Positions 23,824 to 32,890 of a stretch of 43,197 nucleotides of DNA are shown here, in pieces. Origin of the DNA: Sphingomonadaceae bacterium (GTDB lineage: Bacteria > Pseudomonadota > Alphaproteobacteria > Sphingomonadales > Sphingomonadaceae). Where the stretch lies: NCBI GenBank assembly GCA_947477745.1, contig CANJUF010000028.1:1-43197 (forward strand). The letters run 5' to 3'. Below the pieces are notes generated by a model that was not told where the DNA came from, searched no databases, and saw only the letters and a list, made by a program, of their open reading frames with translations. The position numbers and the translations under genes are program-made. Position 1 is the stretch's first letter, and each line of letters begins with the position of its first letter.

Positions 23824-26658
23824 TTATTCCCCGAAGGTGCGCTGCCACCAGCCGCGGCGCGGCGATCCATCGGCGTTTGTCGTCGATTGGGGCGAAGGGG
23901 CTTCGCCTTGCGCCTGCTCGGCGTCGGCAGCCGGAACCACGGGCTCTTCGGCCGGCGCAGCTTCAGCCACTTCGGCTTCGATTTCGGCCGGCTTCTTGCG
24001 GCGTGTGCGCTTGGGCTTTGCAGCCGCTTCCTCAGCCGCTTCGACAGCAGCAATTTCGGCGACCAGTTCGTCCGCGTTTTCAACGGCACCCGGCTCTGCA
24101 ACTTCGACTTCGCTCGGCTCAGCCTTCTTGCGCCGCGTGCGCTTGGGCTTTGCCGGTGCTTCGTCCGAGACGGGCTCGGCAGCAGGCGGGGCATCGGCTT
24201 CGGCTTCGACTGGCGATGAAGCCTCGGCTTCTTCCTCAGACGCTACCTTCCTGCGGCTTGCACGCTTCCGCTTGGGAGCCGGTTCAGCCTCGGCGACTGC
24301 TTCGTCGGCAGGCGTTTCGGCGCCCTGTCCAGCATCGACCGGGACCATAGCGTCTTCGCCGGGTTCCGCCGTATCGGACTGCTGGGCCTCGTCGTCGCCG
24401 TCCTGCTGGCCCTCGGCTTCTCCGCCGCGACCACGGCCGCGCCTGCGACGACCTCCACGGCGGCGACGCTTCTTCGGGGAACCGTCCTCGTTGACTTCGT
24501 CGCGTGCCGAGCGCTCGGAATCGTCTTCCTCGCCTTCGGCTTCGCTCTCGCCGTCGTTCTCGGCATCGACGCCTTCCTCGGCGGTGCGCTCATCGTCACG
24601 CTCGCGGCCGCGGCCTTTGCCGCCCCGCCGCCTGCGCCGTTTGCGGCGAGCATTGCCATCGGCATCGGTTTCGCCTTCGGCCTCGTCTTCATCGAGGTCG
24701 TCGCGGATATCCTCGTCGTCCTCGTCTTCAGGGAGGTCATCGTCTTCCTCGATCACGATCGGCTCGAACACCGGCATCGTGGTCGGACGCGGCCCGCTCG
24801 AAGCGACGCGCATCTTCGCGCCTTCGTTCTCACCCTCGGGAATGACTTCGACGTGGACGCCGTAATGCAGCTCGATGTCGGCAAGGTCGGCGCGCTTGGC
24901 GTTGAGCAGGTAAACCGCCGCCTCGGTGCTGGCGTAGAGCGTGACGGTCGTTCCGCGGCCCTTGGCAGCCTCGTCCTCGATCAGCCGCAGGGCCGACAGG
25001 CCCGCGGAGCTGGCGGTGCGCACCAGTCCGGTGCCATCGCAGTGCGGACATTCGCGCGTGGTCGCCTCGAGCACGCCGGTGCGCAGCCGCTGGCGGCTCA
25101 TCTCCATCAGGCCGAAGCTGGAAATGCGGCCAACCTGGATGCGCGCCCGGTCGTTCTTGAGCGCGTCCTTCATCGCCTTCTCTACCTTACGGACGTTCGA
25201 TCCGTATTCCATGTCGATGAAGTCGATGACGACGAGGCCGGCCATGTCGCGCAGCCGCAACTGGCGGGCGATTTCGCGCGCGGCTTCGAGGTTGGTGGTG
25301 ACGGCGGTCTGCTCGATCCCGTGTTCCTTAGTCGAGCGGCCCGAGTTGATGTCGATCGAAACCAGCGCCTCGGTCGGGTTGATGACGATGTAGCCGCCCG
25401 ATTTGAGCTGCACCACCGGATCGTACATCGCGGTGAGCTGATCTTCCGCGCCGTAACGCTGGAACAGCGGCACCGGATCGACATAGGGCTTCACCCGCCG
25501 CGCGTGGCTGGGCATCAGCAGCTTCATGAAGTCCTTGGCGGCGCGGTAGCCATCCTCACCCTCGACAACGACTTCCTCGATGTCGCGGTTGTAGATGTCG
25601 CGGATCGCGCGCTTGATAAGATCGCTGTCCGAATGGATCAGCGTGGGCGCAGAGCTTTTCAGCGTGGTCTCGCGAAGTTCGTCCCACAGCCGCGCGAGAT
25701 AGTCGAAGTCCCGCTTGATCTCGGTCTTGGTGCGCGCAAGGCCTGCGGTACGCACGATGCAGCCCATGGTCTTGGGCAGGCTCAGTTCGGTAATGATCGA
25801 CTTGAGGCGCTTGCGATCGGCTGCTGAGTTGATCTTGCGCGAAATCCCGCCGCCGTGGCTCGAATTGGGCATGAGCACGCAGTAGCGGCCCGCAAGGCTG
25901 AGATAGGTGGTGAGCGCCGCGCCCTTGTTGCCGCGTTCTTCCTTGACGACCTGGACCAGCAGCACCTGACGCCTGTGGATGACGTCCTGGATCTTGTAAC
26001 GGCGGCGCAGCGCCATGCGACGTTGACGCAGATCGTCGGCTTCCTTCGAGCGGCCACGTCCGCCGCCGCCCTGACGGCGCCCGCGACGGCGCGAACGATC
26101 GCGGCCCTGAGCGCTGTCTTCATCACCGTCAGCGTCGGCATCGCCGCGTTCCGCGTCGTCGCCATTGCCTTCATCGGCATCGTCTTCGTTGTCGTTTTCG
26201 ACGTGGCCTGCCTCGATCGTCGAGACATCGTCGGCGTCGGAGGGGTCGACTTCGGTCAGGCTGCCGTCGAGACCATCCTCGTCATCGTCGTCGTCATAAT
26301 CGCCGTCATTGTCGTCGTCGCCGTTATCGTCACCGTCGTCGGCAGCGCGCAGCGCAGCCTCTTCCTCAGCGTGAGCGGCTTCTTCGGCGAGCAGGGCGTC
26401 GCGGTCTGATTTGGGGATCTGGTAATAGTCGGGATGGATTTCGCTGAAAGCGAGGAAACCATGCCGGTTGCCGCCGAAATCGACGAATGCAGCCTGCAGC
26501 GATGGCTCTACCCGCGTTACTTTGGCGAGGTAGATGTTGCCCTTGATCTGCTTCCTGTCGGCAGATTCGAAATCGAATTCTTCAATACGGTTGCCTTGAA
26601 GCACCGCCACCCGAGTTTCTTCCGGGTGGCGCGCATCGATTAGCATGCGCGTTGCCAT
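23824..26658 (-). CDS. rne: Ribonuclease E
   Basis: A 944-residue endoribonuclease that scaffolds the RNA degradosome. The catalytic metal-binding aspartates are Asp436 (VSIDINSG) and Asp479 (VVIDFIDM), and the Zn-link is Cys537-x-x-Cys540. The S1 domain is split by an extremely acidic insert rich in Asp/Asn (about residues 95-190) and then an Arg/Gly-rich block. The C-terminal third is disordered, with alternating acidic and KPKRTRRKK-type basic patches, and ends with RRGWWQRTFGE. The GWW motif resembles the peptide that recruits PNPase in Caulobacter RNase E. The ATG at 26658 has GGAG 8 bases upstream; an in-frame extension upstream is basic and unlike RNase E. The 555-base gap to the divergent amidase gene would contain its long leader. 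Confidence 0.96.
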   Translation of the reverse strand: MATRMLIDARHPEETRVAVLQGNRIEEFDFESADRKQIKGNIYLAKVTRVEPSLQAAFVDFGGNRHGFLAFSEIHPDYYQIPKSDRDALLAEEAAHAEEEAALRAADDGDDNGDDDNDGDYDDDDDEDGLDGSLTEVDPSDADDVSTIEAGHVENDNEDDADEGNGDDAERGDADADGDEDSAQGRDRSRRRGRRQGGGGRGRSKEADDLRQRRMALRRRYKIQDVIHRRQVLLVQVVKEERGNKGAALTTYLSLAGRYCVLMPNSSHGGGISRKINSAADRKRLKSIITELSLPKTMGCIVRTAGLARTKTEIKRDFDYLARLWDELRETTLKSSAPTLIHSDSDLIKRAIRDIYNRDIEEVVVEGEDGYRAAKDFMKLLMPSHARRVKPYVDPVPLFQRYGAEDQLTAMYDPVVQLKSGGYIVINPTEALVSIDINSGRSTKEHGIEQTAVTTNLEAAREIARQLRLRDMAGLVVIDFIDMEYGSNVRKVEKAMKDALKNDRARIQVGRISSFGLMEMSRQRLRTGVLEATTRECPHCDGTGLVRTASSAGLSALRLIEDEAAKGRGTTVTLYASTEAAVYLLNAKRADLADIELHYGVHVEVIPEGENEGAKMRVASSGPRPTTMPVFEPIVIEEDDDLPEDEDDEDIRDDLDEDEAEGETDADGNARRKRRRRRGGKGRGRERDDERTAEEGVDAENDGESEAEGEEDDSERSARDEVNEDGSPKKRRRRGGRRRRGRGRGGEAEGQQDGDDEAQQSDTAEPGEDAMVPVDAGQGAETPADEAVAEAEPAPKRKRASRRKVASEEEAEASSPVEAEADAPPAAEPVSDEAPAKPKRTRRKKAEPSEVEVAEPGAVENADELVAEIAAVEAAEEAAAKPKRTRRKKPAEIEAEVAEAAPAEEPVVPAADAEQAQGEAPSPQSTTNADGSPRRGWWQRTFGE

Positions 26659-26948
26659 TTGGTATTCTCCAGGCGCCACGCGGGCCGGATCGAGCCGGCA
26701 GGCGGGCGCCAATGTGTTTGTGAAAGCCGCGCAGGCCGATCGGGCCAAGCCTGATCTGAGCGCGGTCGGTTGTTTGCTCGAGGCGGCGGAAAATCCTGTT
26801 CGTGCCTCTTGCGATCGTGTCTGCGGATTCTTGAGAGCGCTGGAAAAGCCTGCGCGCGGCCGTTGCCGTCGGTCTTGCCTGCAATCCCGCAAACGGGGGC
26901 TGGCAGAACGGCAAACGGGTTCTCATAACTCGCATCAACCTGGCTGAG

Positions 26949-26972
26949 TCCGGGAAAGCGGGTGCTCCCGGA
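26949..26972 (-). promoter_or_regulatory. Hairpin in the likely rne 5' leader
   Basis: TCCGGGA (26949-26955) pairs with TCCCGGA (26966-26972) around a 10-base loop, a perfect 7-bp stem located about 290 bases before the rne ATG. rne leaders in other bacteria carry hairpins used for autoregulation by RNase E. The rest of 26659-27212 shows GC-rich low-complexity sequence and no gene I can support. Confidence 0.35.
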
Positions 26973-27212
26973 CCTGTGTAGGGACATTTCCATACCGGAG
27001 CATCGAACGAAGCGACTGGCGCTTAGATGGCGATGCCGGGATCGGATGTGCTTATTCCCTGGCCGCCGCGATTAGCAGCCAACATCTTCTACGGCAAGTT
27101 TATTACTCAAACGTGGCCGCGCTCAGGGGGGAGATTGCCCACGCGATCGGGGCCGTGGGAACCTGCCGGCGCGCCCATTGCAGCACGCGCGCGGCGGGAT
27201 TACTGGCACAAA

Positions 27213-28082
27213 ATGTCCCGCAGGTTCCAGCTTGGCTTCCTTTTCGTGTTTCCGCTTGTCGTGCTCGCGGCGTCGCTGGTGATCGACCGGATGTACGGTT
27301 TGCCGGGACAGGGGTACGGCTATGTTCTGCGGATCGATCTGATGCCGGCCCAGGCCGAGGTCGATTTGCCCAAGGTCGAAGGGCCGATCGACGCCAGCAG
27401 GCCGCTGGTGGTAATCGATCCCGGCCACGGCGGTCACGATCCCGGCGCGGGCAAGCCGGGCCTGCCTGAAAAGCAGGTCACGCTGGCGCTGGCGCGCGCC
27501 ATTCGCGACGAGATCCTGGCCGGCGGCGGCATTCGCGTCGCGATCACGCGGCCCGACGACCGTTTCCTCGCCCTCGGCGAGCGCAGCGCGATCGCGCGCA
27601 GGCTCGGGGCCGACCTGTTCCTGTCGGTCCATGCCGATAGCGCCGAGAACGACGAGGCGCGCGGCAGCAGCGTCTATATCCTGTCCGAAAAGGGATCGAG
27701 CCAGGCGGCGGCGCGGATCGCCGCGCGCGAGAACCGCGCCGACGTGCTCAACGGCGTTCGCCTCGACCGGCAGAGCGATGCGGTTAATGCGATCCTGCTC
27801 GATCTTTCGCAGAATGAAACCGATGCGCGCTCGGTCGATCTGGCGCGGCTGCTGCTGCGCGAATTGCGCGGCAACACACGCATGCACACTGACATGGTTC
27901 AGTCCGCGGCCTTCGCCGTGCTCAAGGCGCCCGACGTGCCTTCGGTGCTGTTCGAGACCGGCTATATCAGCAACGCGACCGATGCGGCTTACCTGAGTTC
28001 GAAAATTGGCCGCGAAACCATTTCGCAGGCGGCTGCGCGCGCCGTGCGTGCATACTTCGCGCGGCAAACCAATGCCTCCTGA
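27213..28082 (+). CDS. N-acetylmuramoyl-L-alanine amidase (Amidase_3)
   Basis: A 289-residue zinc amidase that cuts the bond between MurNAc and the peptide stem. An N-terminal uncleaved anchor or signal (FLFVFPLVVLAASLVI) places it in the periplasm. The zinc ligands are in VVIDPGHGGHDPGAG and the later SVHADSAEN, with a C-terminal VLFETGYISNATDA carrying the conserved Glu. The ATG at 27213 is chosen because it puts the hydrophobic segment at the N terminus; a longer start at 27027 would add a low-complexity extension. It is upstream of PBP1A on the same strand, consistent with a cell-wall operon. Confidence 0.92.
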   Translation: MSRRFQLGFLFVFPLVVLAASLVIDRMYGLPGQGYGYVLRIDLMPAQAEVDLPKVEGPIDASRPLVVIDPGHGGHDPGAGKPGLPEKQVTLALARAIRDEILAGGGIRVAITRPDDRFLALGERSAIARRLGADLFLSVHADSAENDEARGSSVYILSEKGSSQAAARIAARENRADVLNGVRLDRQSDAVNAILLDLSQNETDARSVDLARLLLRELRGNTRMHTDMVQSAAFAVLKAPDVPSVLFETGYISNATDAAYLSSKIGRETISQAAARAVRAYFARQTNAS

Positions 28083-28142
28083 TCTGCGAAGTCATATGCG
28101 AAGGTCTGGCGCTGCCCGAAATCCTCGTGCTAGGGACCGGCG

Positions 28143-30680
28143 ATGATGGCCGAGACTGCTTCGAACGCTTCCGACCCCGTGCACTACAAGATTCGCCGAT
28201 ATGCCGGCGGCGCGGCGGAATGGTTTGCCCGCAACTGGCGGACGAGCGCGCGCTTTCGCCTGTTCGGCTACATTGGCGGCGGGTTTCTGCTGGTGCTGGC
28301 GGCGTTCTGGATCGTGCTGACCCGTAACCTGCCGTCGGCTGACAAACTGCTCGACTATCAGCCGCCGCTGCCCACCATGGTGCGCGGCGTCGATGGCGAA
28401 ATCGTCTACAGCTATGCGCGCGAACGGCGCGTCCAACTTGGCTTCGACGATTTCCCCAGGCCGATGATCAATGCCTTCCTCGCCGCCGAGGACAAGACCT
28501 TCTGGACGCACGGCGGAGTGGACTACACCGGCCTGCTTGGCGCGGTGGTCGATTATGTCTCCAAGCTCGGTTCGGGCGAACGCGCCCGGGGCGGCTCGAC
28601 GATCACTCAACAGGTCGCCAAGAACGTGCTGCTGAGCGACGAGTATTCGATAACGCGCAAGCTCAAGGAAATGATCGTTGCGCGCCGTATCGAGGCGACC
28701 TTGAGCAAACGTCAGATCCTCGAGCTTTATCTCAACGAGATTCCGCTGGGGCGGCAAAGCTTCGGCGTGCAGGCTGCGTCCCGCGCCTATTTCAACAAGG
28801 ATGTCGGCGAACTCCAGCTTCATGAAGCGGCGTTCCTTGCCATTCTGCCCAAGGCGCCGGAGCGCTATGGCCGCGCGAAATATGCCGCCATGGCGATCAC
28901 CAGGCGCAATTACGTTCTCGACCAGATGGTGGAAAACGATTGGGCCACGCCAGCTCAGGCGGCAGCGGCCAAGGCAATGCCGCTCGGGCTCGCGCCCAAC
29001 CGGTCGACCACCTATTCGCGCGCGGTCGGCTATTTCGCCGAAGAGGTGCGCCGCCGGTTGATCGAGCGTTACGGTGAGAATGCCGAGGACGGGCCGAATA
29101 GCGTTTATGCCGGCGGTTTATGGGTTCGCACTTCGCTCGACCTCAAGATGCAGGAAGCCGCGCGTGACGCGCTGCGCACCGGCCTGCTGCGCTATCATGC
29201 AGGGCAGGGCTGGCGCGGCCCGGTTGCTCATCTCGATCTCGATCCGGAGAACTGGCAATCGCAGATGGCGCTGGTCAACAAGTCGGTCGATTATGAAAAA
29301 TGGCGCGTAGGTGTCATCCTCGCCAACAGCGGCAGTGATGGCCGGATCGGTTTCGCCGATGGCGCGACAGCGGCGCTCACCAACATTCCGGGCGCGGCGA
29401 GGGTCGGCGATCTGGTTGCCGCCGCACCCGTCAACAGCAGCGCCTACGCGGTCCGCACCATCCCCGAAGTGGCAGGCGGCATGGTGGTGATGGAGCCGCA
29501 GACCGGGCGCGTCATCGCGGTGCAGGGCGGCTTCGATTCGGGGCTCGATTTGTTCAACCGCGGTATCCAGGCGCTGCGCCAGCCGGGATCGACGATCAAA
29601 CCGTTCGTCTATGCGACCGGCCTCGATGCGGGGATGACTCCCGCCACGCAGGTGCTCGACGGAAGGTTCTGCGTATTCCAGAGCGCGTCGCTGGGTCAGA
29701 AATGCTTCAGCAATTTCGGCGGCGGCGGCGGCAGCGGCAACCACACGATGCGCTGGGGGCTTGAGCAGTCCCGCAACCTGATGACGGTGCGAATCGCCAA
29801 CGACGCGGGAATGGACCGCGTGGTCAAGACCATCAAGAGCGTGGGGATCGGCGAGTACAAGCCCTATCTCGCCTTTTCGCTGGGTGCGGGCGACACCACC
29901 GTGCTGCGCATGGTCAATGCTTACTCTGCGCTCGCCAACCACGGCGTGCAGTACACGCCGTCGCTGATCGACTACGTCCAGGACCGCAAGGGCAAGGTGA
30001 TCTGGAAGTCGGACAAGCGCCGCTGCGCCCGATGCAACATGGCCAAATGGGACGGCAAGCCGATGCCGCGCGTACCTCGGCCCGGCAAGCAGGTGATAGA
30101 TGCCGGAACCGCGTTCCAGACCATGCACATGCTTACCGGCGTGGTCATTCGCGGCACCGCGACAACCCTCAAGGATCTCGGTATTCCGCTGTTCGGCAAG
30201 ACCGGCACCACCAGCGGCCCGCGCGACGTGTGGTTCGTCGGCGGAACGCAGCAATATGTTGCCGGGGTCTATCTTGGATTCGACAAGCCGCGCTCGCTGG
30301 GCGGCTATGCGCAGGGCGGGCGGATCGCCGCGCCGATCTTCAAGGACATGGTGCAGAAAACCAAAAGCCGGTGGGAGGCTCGCCCGTTCGTCGCCCCCGC
30401 CGGTATCCGGATGGTGCGGATCGACCGGATTTCCGGCAAACAGGTTACCGGCGTGGAGCCGGGCGACGATGCCAAGTCCTCGATCATCTGGGAAGCATTC
30501 AAGCCCAATACCGAGCCGCAGCGCTGGACCAAGGCGGACGATTTCGCCGCCAAGCGCGATGCACTGATCGCGCAGATCCGCTCCAGCCGGGCCGGCCCCG
30601 CGGCTAAGGCATCGGGCGATGATGACGCCAAACCTGCCGAAGCGAAGGATTTCGCCGAAGAGCAGGGCGGCGTTTACTGA
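28143..30680 (+). CDS. mrcA: Penicillin-binding protein 1A
   Basis: An 845-residue bifunctional class A PBP that polymerises and cross-links peptidoglycan. A cytosolic N tail is followed by a membrane anchor (LFGYIGGGFLLVLAAFWIVL), the glycosyltransferase motif with Glu116 in AAEDKTFWTHGG and RGGSTITQQVAKN. The transpeptidase has SxxK at Ser483 (QPGSTIKPF), SRN in LEQSRNLM, and KTG in FGKTGTTSG. AGGGA lies 8 bases before the ATG. It follows the amidase by 60 bases. The C-terminal tail is Lys/Ala/Glu-rich. In many alphaproteobacteria prfB comes next, but here a catabolic SDR follows. Confidence 0.96.
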   Translation: MMAETASNASDPVHYKIRRYAGGAAEWFARNWRTSARFRLFGYIGGGFLLVLAAFWIVLTRNLPSADKLLDYQPPLPTMVRGVDGEIVYSYARERRVQLGFDDFPRPMINAFLAAEDKTFWTHGGVDYTGLLGAVVDYVSKLGSGERARGGSTITQQVAKNVLLSDEYSITRKLKEMIVARRIEATLSKRQILELYLNEIPLGRQSFGVQAASRAYFNKDVGELQLHEAAFLAILPKAPERYGRAKYAAMAITRRNYVLDQMVENDWATPAQAAAAKAMPLGLAPNRSTTYSRAVGYFAEEVRRRLIERYGENAEDGPNSVYAGGLWVRTSLDLKMQEAARDALRTGLLRYHAGQGWRGPVAHLDLDPENWQSQMALVNKSVDYEKWRVGVILANSGSDGRIGFADGATAALTNIPGAARVGDLVAAAPVNSSAYAVRTIPEVAGGMVVMEPQTGRVIAVQGGFDSGLDLFNRGIQALRQPGSTIKPFVYATGLDAGMTPATQVLDGRFCVFQSASLGQKCFSNFGGGGGSGNHTMRWGLEQSRNLMTVRIANDAGMDRVVKTIKSVGIGEYKPYLAFSLGAGDTTVLRMVNAYSALANHGVQYTPSLIDYVQDRKGKVIWKSDKRRCARCNMAKWDGKPMPRVPRPGKQVIDAGTAFQTMHMLTGVVIRGTATTLKDLGIPLFGKTGTTSGPRDVWFVGGTQQYVAGVYLGFDKPRSLGGYAQGGRIAAPIFKDMVQKTKSRWEARPFVAPAGIRMVRIDRISGKQVTGVEPGDDAKSSIIWEAFKPNTEPQRWTKADDFAAKRDALIAQIRSSRAGPAAKASGDDDAKPAEAKDFAEEQGGVY

Positions 30681-30711
30681 TCCTGCCGCCGCGGATCACG
30701 GGAGAGTGACA

Positions 30712-31452
30712 ATGGATCCGCTATTCGATTTCAGCGGCAAGATCGCGCTTGTCACCGGAGGCTCGCGCGGGCTCGGCTACCAGATGGTCAAGGCCTTTGC
30801 CGAGCGCGGCGCCGATGTGATCATCGCTTCGCGCAAGCTCGAAAACTGCGAGGCGGTGGCCGAGGAATGCCGCGCGCTGGGGCGCAGGGCGCTGGCGATC
30901 TCCGCTCATGTCGGCAAGTGGGACCAGTGCGAGAGCCTGGTCGAAGAGGCCTACGCAGCCTTCGGGCGTATCGATATCTTCGTCAACAATGCCGGGATGG
31001 GTCCGGCCATGCCCAGTCACGAGGTGACCGAAGCCTTGTTCGATTCGGTGGTGAACCTCAACTTCAAGGGCCCGTTCCGGCTCGCCAGCCTGATTTCCAA
31101 GCGCATGTCCGATGGCGAGGGCGGCTCGATCATCAACGTATCCTCCTCAGGCGCGCTGATGCCGCTTCCCGGCACCGTGCCTTATGGATCGGCCAAGGCC
31201 GCGCTTAACGCCATGTCGAAAAGCCTCGCCTGGGAATATGCGCCCAAGGTGCGGGTCAACACGCTTTCGCCTGGCGGCTTCCGCACCGACATCGTCGAGG
31301 CATGGCCTGACAAGGGACTGGGGCCGATCAATATCCCGCGCGGCCATGCCGCAGAGCCGCACGAGATCCTCACCGCAGCGCTGTTTCTTGCCAGCCCCGC
31401 TTCGGTGAATGTCACCGGCTCGCTGGTGCGCTGCGACGGCGGTCAGCACTAG
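30712..31452 (+). CDS. SDR-family oxidoreductase
   Basis: A 246-residue short-chain dehydrogenase. It has TGGSRGLG, NNAGMGPAMPSH, a serine run VSSSGAL, the YGSAK pair and the ending TGSLVRCDGGQH. GGGAGAG lies 5 bases upstream, which fixes the ATG at 30712 rather than the longer frame that runs into the PBP1A tail. It is the first gene of the 30712-35818 plus-strand run, with the quinone oxidoreductase only 2 bases beyond its stop. It probably oxidises a secondary alcohol or hydroxyacyl intermediate of the local pathway (inference). Confidence 0.92.
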   Translation: MDPLFDFSGKIALVTGGSRGLGYQMVKAFAERGADVIIASRKLENCEAVAEECRALGRRALAISAHVGKWDQCESLVEEAYAAFGRIDIFVNNAGMGPAMPSHEVTEALFDSVVNLNFKGPFRLASLISKRMSDGEGGSIINVSSSGALMPLPGTVPYGSAKAALNAMSKSLAWEYAPKVRVNTLSPGGFRTDIVEAWPDKGLGPINIPRGHAAEPHEILTAALFLASPASVNVTGSLVRCDGGQH

Positions 31453-31454
31453 GC

Positions 31455-32444
31455 ATGGGCAAAGCGGTAACGGTTCGCGCTTTCGGCATGCCCGAGAGTT
31501 TCGCGCTGGAGGACTTCGATCCCGGACCGCCCGGCCCCGGCGAGGTGCGCGCCTCGATCAAGGTGGCGGGCGTTTCGTTCGTCGACGTGCTGGCCACCAC
31601 CGGCAAGTATCAGCATATGCCCGCGCTGCCCTATATTCCCGGCAGCGAAGGCGCAGGCCTGGTCGAAGCGGTTGGCGAAGGCGTAACCGGATTTGCGCCG
31701 GGTGACCGCGTGCTGTTTTCCAGCAGCAGCGGCGGCCTGTTCGCCGCGGCAAACAATTTCCCGGCATCGCGGGTCAGCCGCGTGCCGCAAGGGGTTTCGC
31801 TCGAAACCGCGGCCGTCATCATCGCCAACTACAACACCGCGCTATACGCGCTGATCGACCGGGGCCGTGTCAAGCCGGGCGAGACGATGCTGGTGCTTGG
31901 CGCGGCGGGCGGCACGGGGATTGCGGCGATACAGGTCGGCAAGCACCTTGGCCTTCGGATCATTGCTTCGGCATCGAGCGAGCAGAAGCGGCAGGCGGCG
32001 CTCGCCGCGGGGGCCGATGCCGCAGTGGAAACCGGCGCAAGCGACTGGCGCGATCAGGTGAGGGCGGCGAACCAAGGCAGGCCGGTCGACGTAGTGTTCG
32101 ACCCGGTGGGCGGCAGCCTATCCGAACTCGCGCTCCGCACGCTCGATTATGACGGACGGCATCTCGTCATCGGCTTTACGGCTGGGATCCCGGCGATCCC
32201 CACCAACCTTGCGCTGCTCAAGAGCGTGAGCATTGTCGGCGTCCACCTTGGCGATACGATGAAGCGCTGGCCCGAAAAGGCGGACGGGCTGCGGGCCAAA
32301 GTGCTCGAACTTGCCGAACAGGGCGTGATTGCACCCGCGATTGCCGAACGCTATCCGCTCCATGACTTCGCCGCTGCGATGAATTCCGCGCGCGAGGGCA
32401 AGGCAGCCGGGCGAATTGTCATCGTCAACGATGCCGACCAATGA
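31455..32444 (+). CDS. NADPH:quinone oxidoreductase family (MDR) protein
   Basis: A 329-residue zinc-free medium-chain reductase. The N-terminal barrel includes SFVDVLATTGKYQ and PYIPGSEGAGLVEAVG. The cofactor loop is GAAGGTGIAAIQVGKHLG, and KAAGRIVIVND closes the fold. NADPH preference is suggested by the arginine-free ASASSEQKRQAA segment after strand 2, as in Qor/enoyl reductases. It could reduce quinones, enones or enoyl-CoA. The tight 2-base spacing to the SDR gene supports an operon. Confidence 0.9.
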   Translation: MGKAVTVRAFGMPESFALEDFDPGPPGPGEVRASIKVAGVSFVDVLATTGKYQHMPALPYIPGSEGAGLVEAVGEGVTGFAPGDRVLFSSSSGGLFAAANNFPASRVSRVPQGVSLETAAVIIANYNTALYALIDRGRVKPGETMLVLGAAGGTGIAAIQVGKHLGLRIIASASSEQKRQAALAAGADAAVETGASDWRDQVRAANQGRPVDVVFDPVGGSLSELALRTLDYDGRHLVIGFTAGIPAIPTNLALLKSVSIVGVHLGDTMKRWPEKADGLRAKVLELAEQGVIAPAIAERYPLHDFAAAMNSAREGKAAGRIVIVNDADQ

Positions 32445-32521
32445 ATCGCCCTTGAAACATTTCCGGCACTGTCCGAAGGTGGCGGCCACATAACAAGCTT
32501 AAACGGGAAGAAGGAAAACCG

Positions 32522-32860
32522 ATGGCACACTGCAAACTGATAGCCCTGACCACGCCCATCGCCGGCAAGGAGCAGGAATATCACGACTGGTACAACAACG
32601 TGCACATTCCCGAGATCGTCAACGGTCTGGGCCTGCAAGGAGCGCAGCGCTATGAGCTGGTCGCGAAAATGATCGGCGCGGACACCAACACCTTCCTCGC
32701 CATCTACGATGTCGAAACCGACGATCCCGACGGTTTCATGGGCAGGATGGGCGCCTTTGCCCAGTCCGGCGGGATGACGCCGGGCACCGCGACTGACCAG
32801 GCAGCTGGTTATTCGTCCTTTTTCAAGGCCATCGGCGACAGGTACGAGCCCGCCGCCTGA
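32522..32860 (+). CDS. EthD-like dimeric alpha/beta barrel protein
   Basis: A 112-residue single-domain protein. The segment EQEYHDWYNNVHIPEIV matches ferredoxin-like dimeric barrel proteins (EthD/ABM type), which bind or transform small hydrophobic compounds in catabolic operons. GAAGGAAAA lies about 3 bases before the ATG. It is between the quinone oxidoreductase and the KstD-like gene, with a 30-base gap to the latter. No catalytic residue can be named. Confidence 0.8.
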   Translation: MAHCKLIALTTPIAGKEQEYHDWYNNVHIPEIVNGLGLQGAQRYELVAKMIGADTNTFLAIYDVETDDPDGFMGRMGAFAQSGGMTPGTATDQAAGYSSFFKAIGDRYEPAA

Positions 32861-32890
32861 ACGGCGGAAATCATAACGGAGACGAATGAC

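Noticed and set aside
23995..24150. Tandem DNA repeat in the rne 3' region
   Set aside because: The two similar blocks encode KPKRTRRKK-type basic patches of RNase E; they are protein-level repeats inside a gene and not a mobile or CRISPR repeat.
25855..26409. Hydrophobic plus-strand open frame opposite rne
   Set aside because: It is the complement of the acidic GAC/GAT codons in the RNase E insert, which read as Val/Ile on the other strand. It is a composition artefact.
26659..26892. N-terminal extension of rne
   Set aside because: The extension is Arg/Ala-rich and unlike RNase E; the MATRMLIDA start has GGAG 8 bases upstream.
26645..26947. Plus-strand open frame of 100 codons upstream of rne
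   Set aside because: It lies over the rne leader region, has no ribosome site and no recognisable protein features.
27027..27212. Longer start for the amidase
   Set aside because: The extra residues would bury the signal-anchor segment; the ATG at 27213 puts it at the N terminus.
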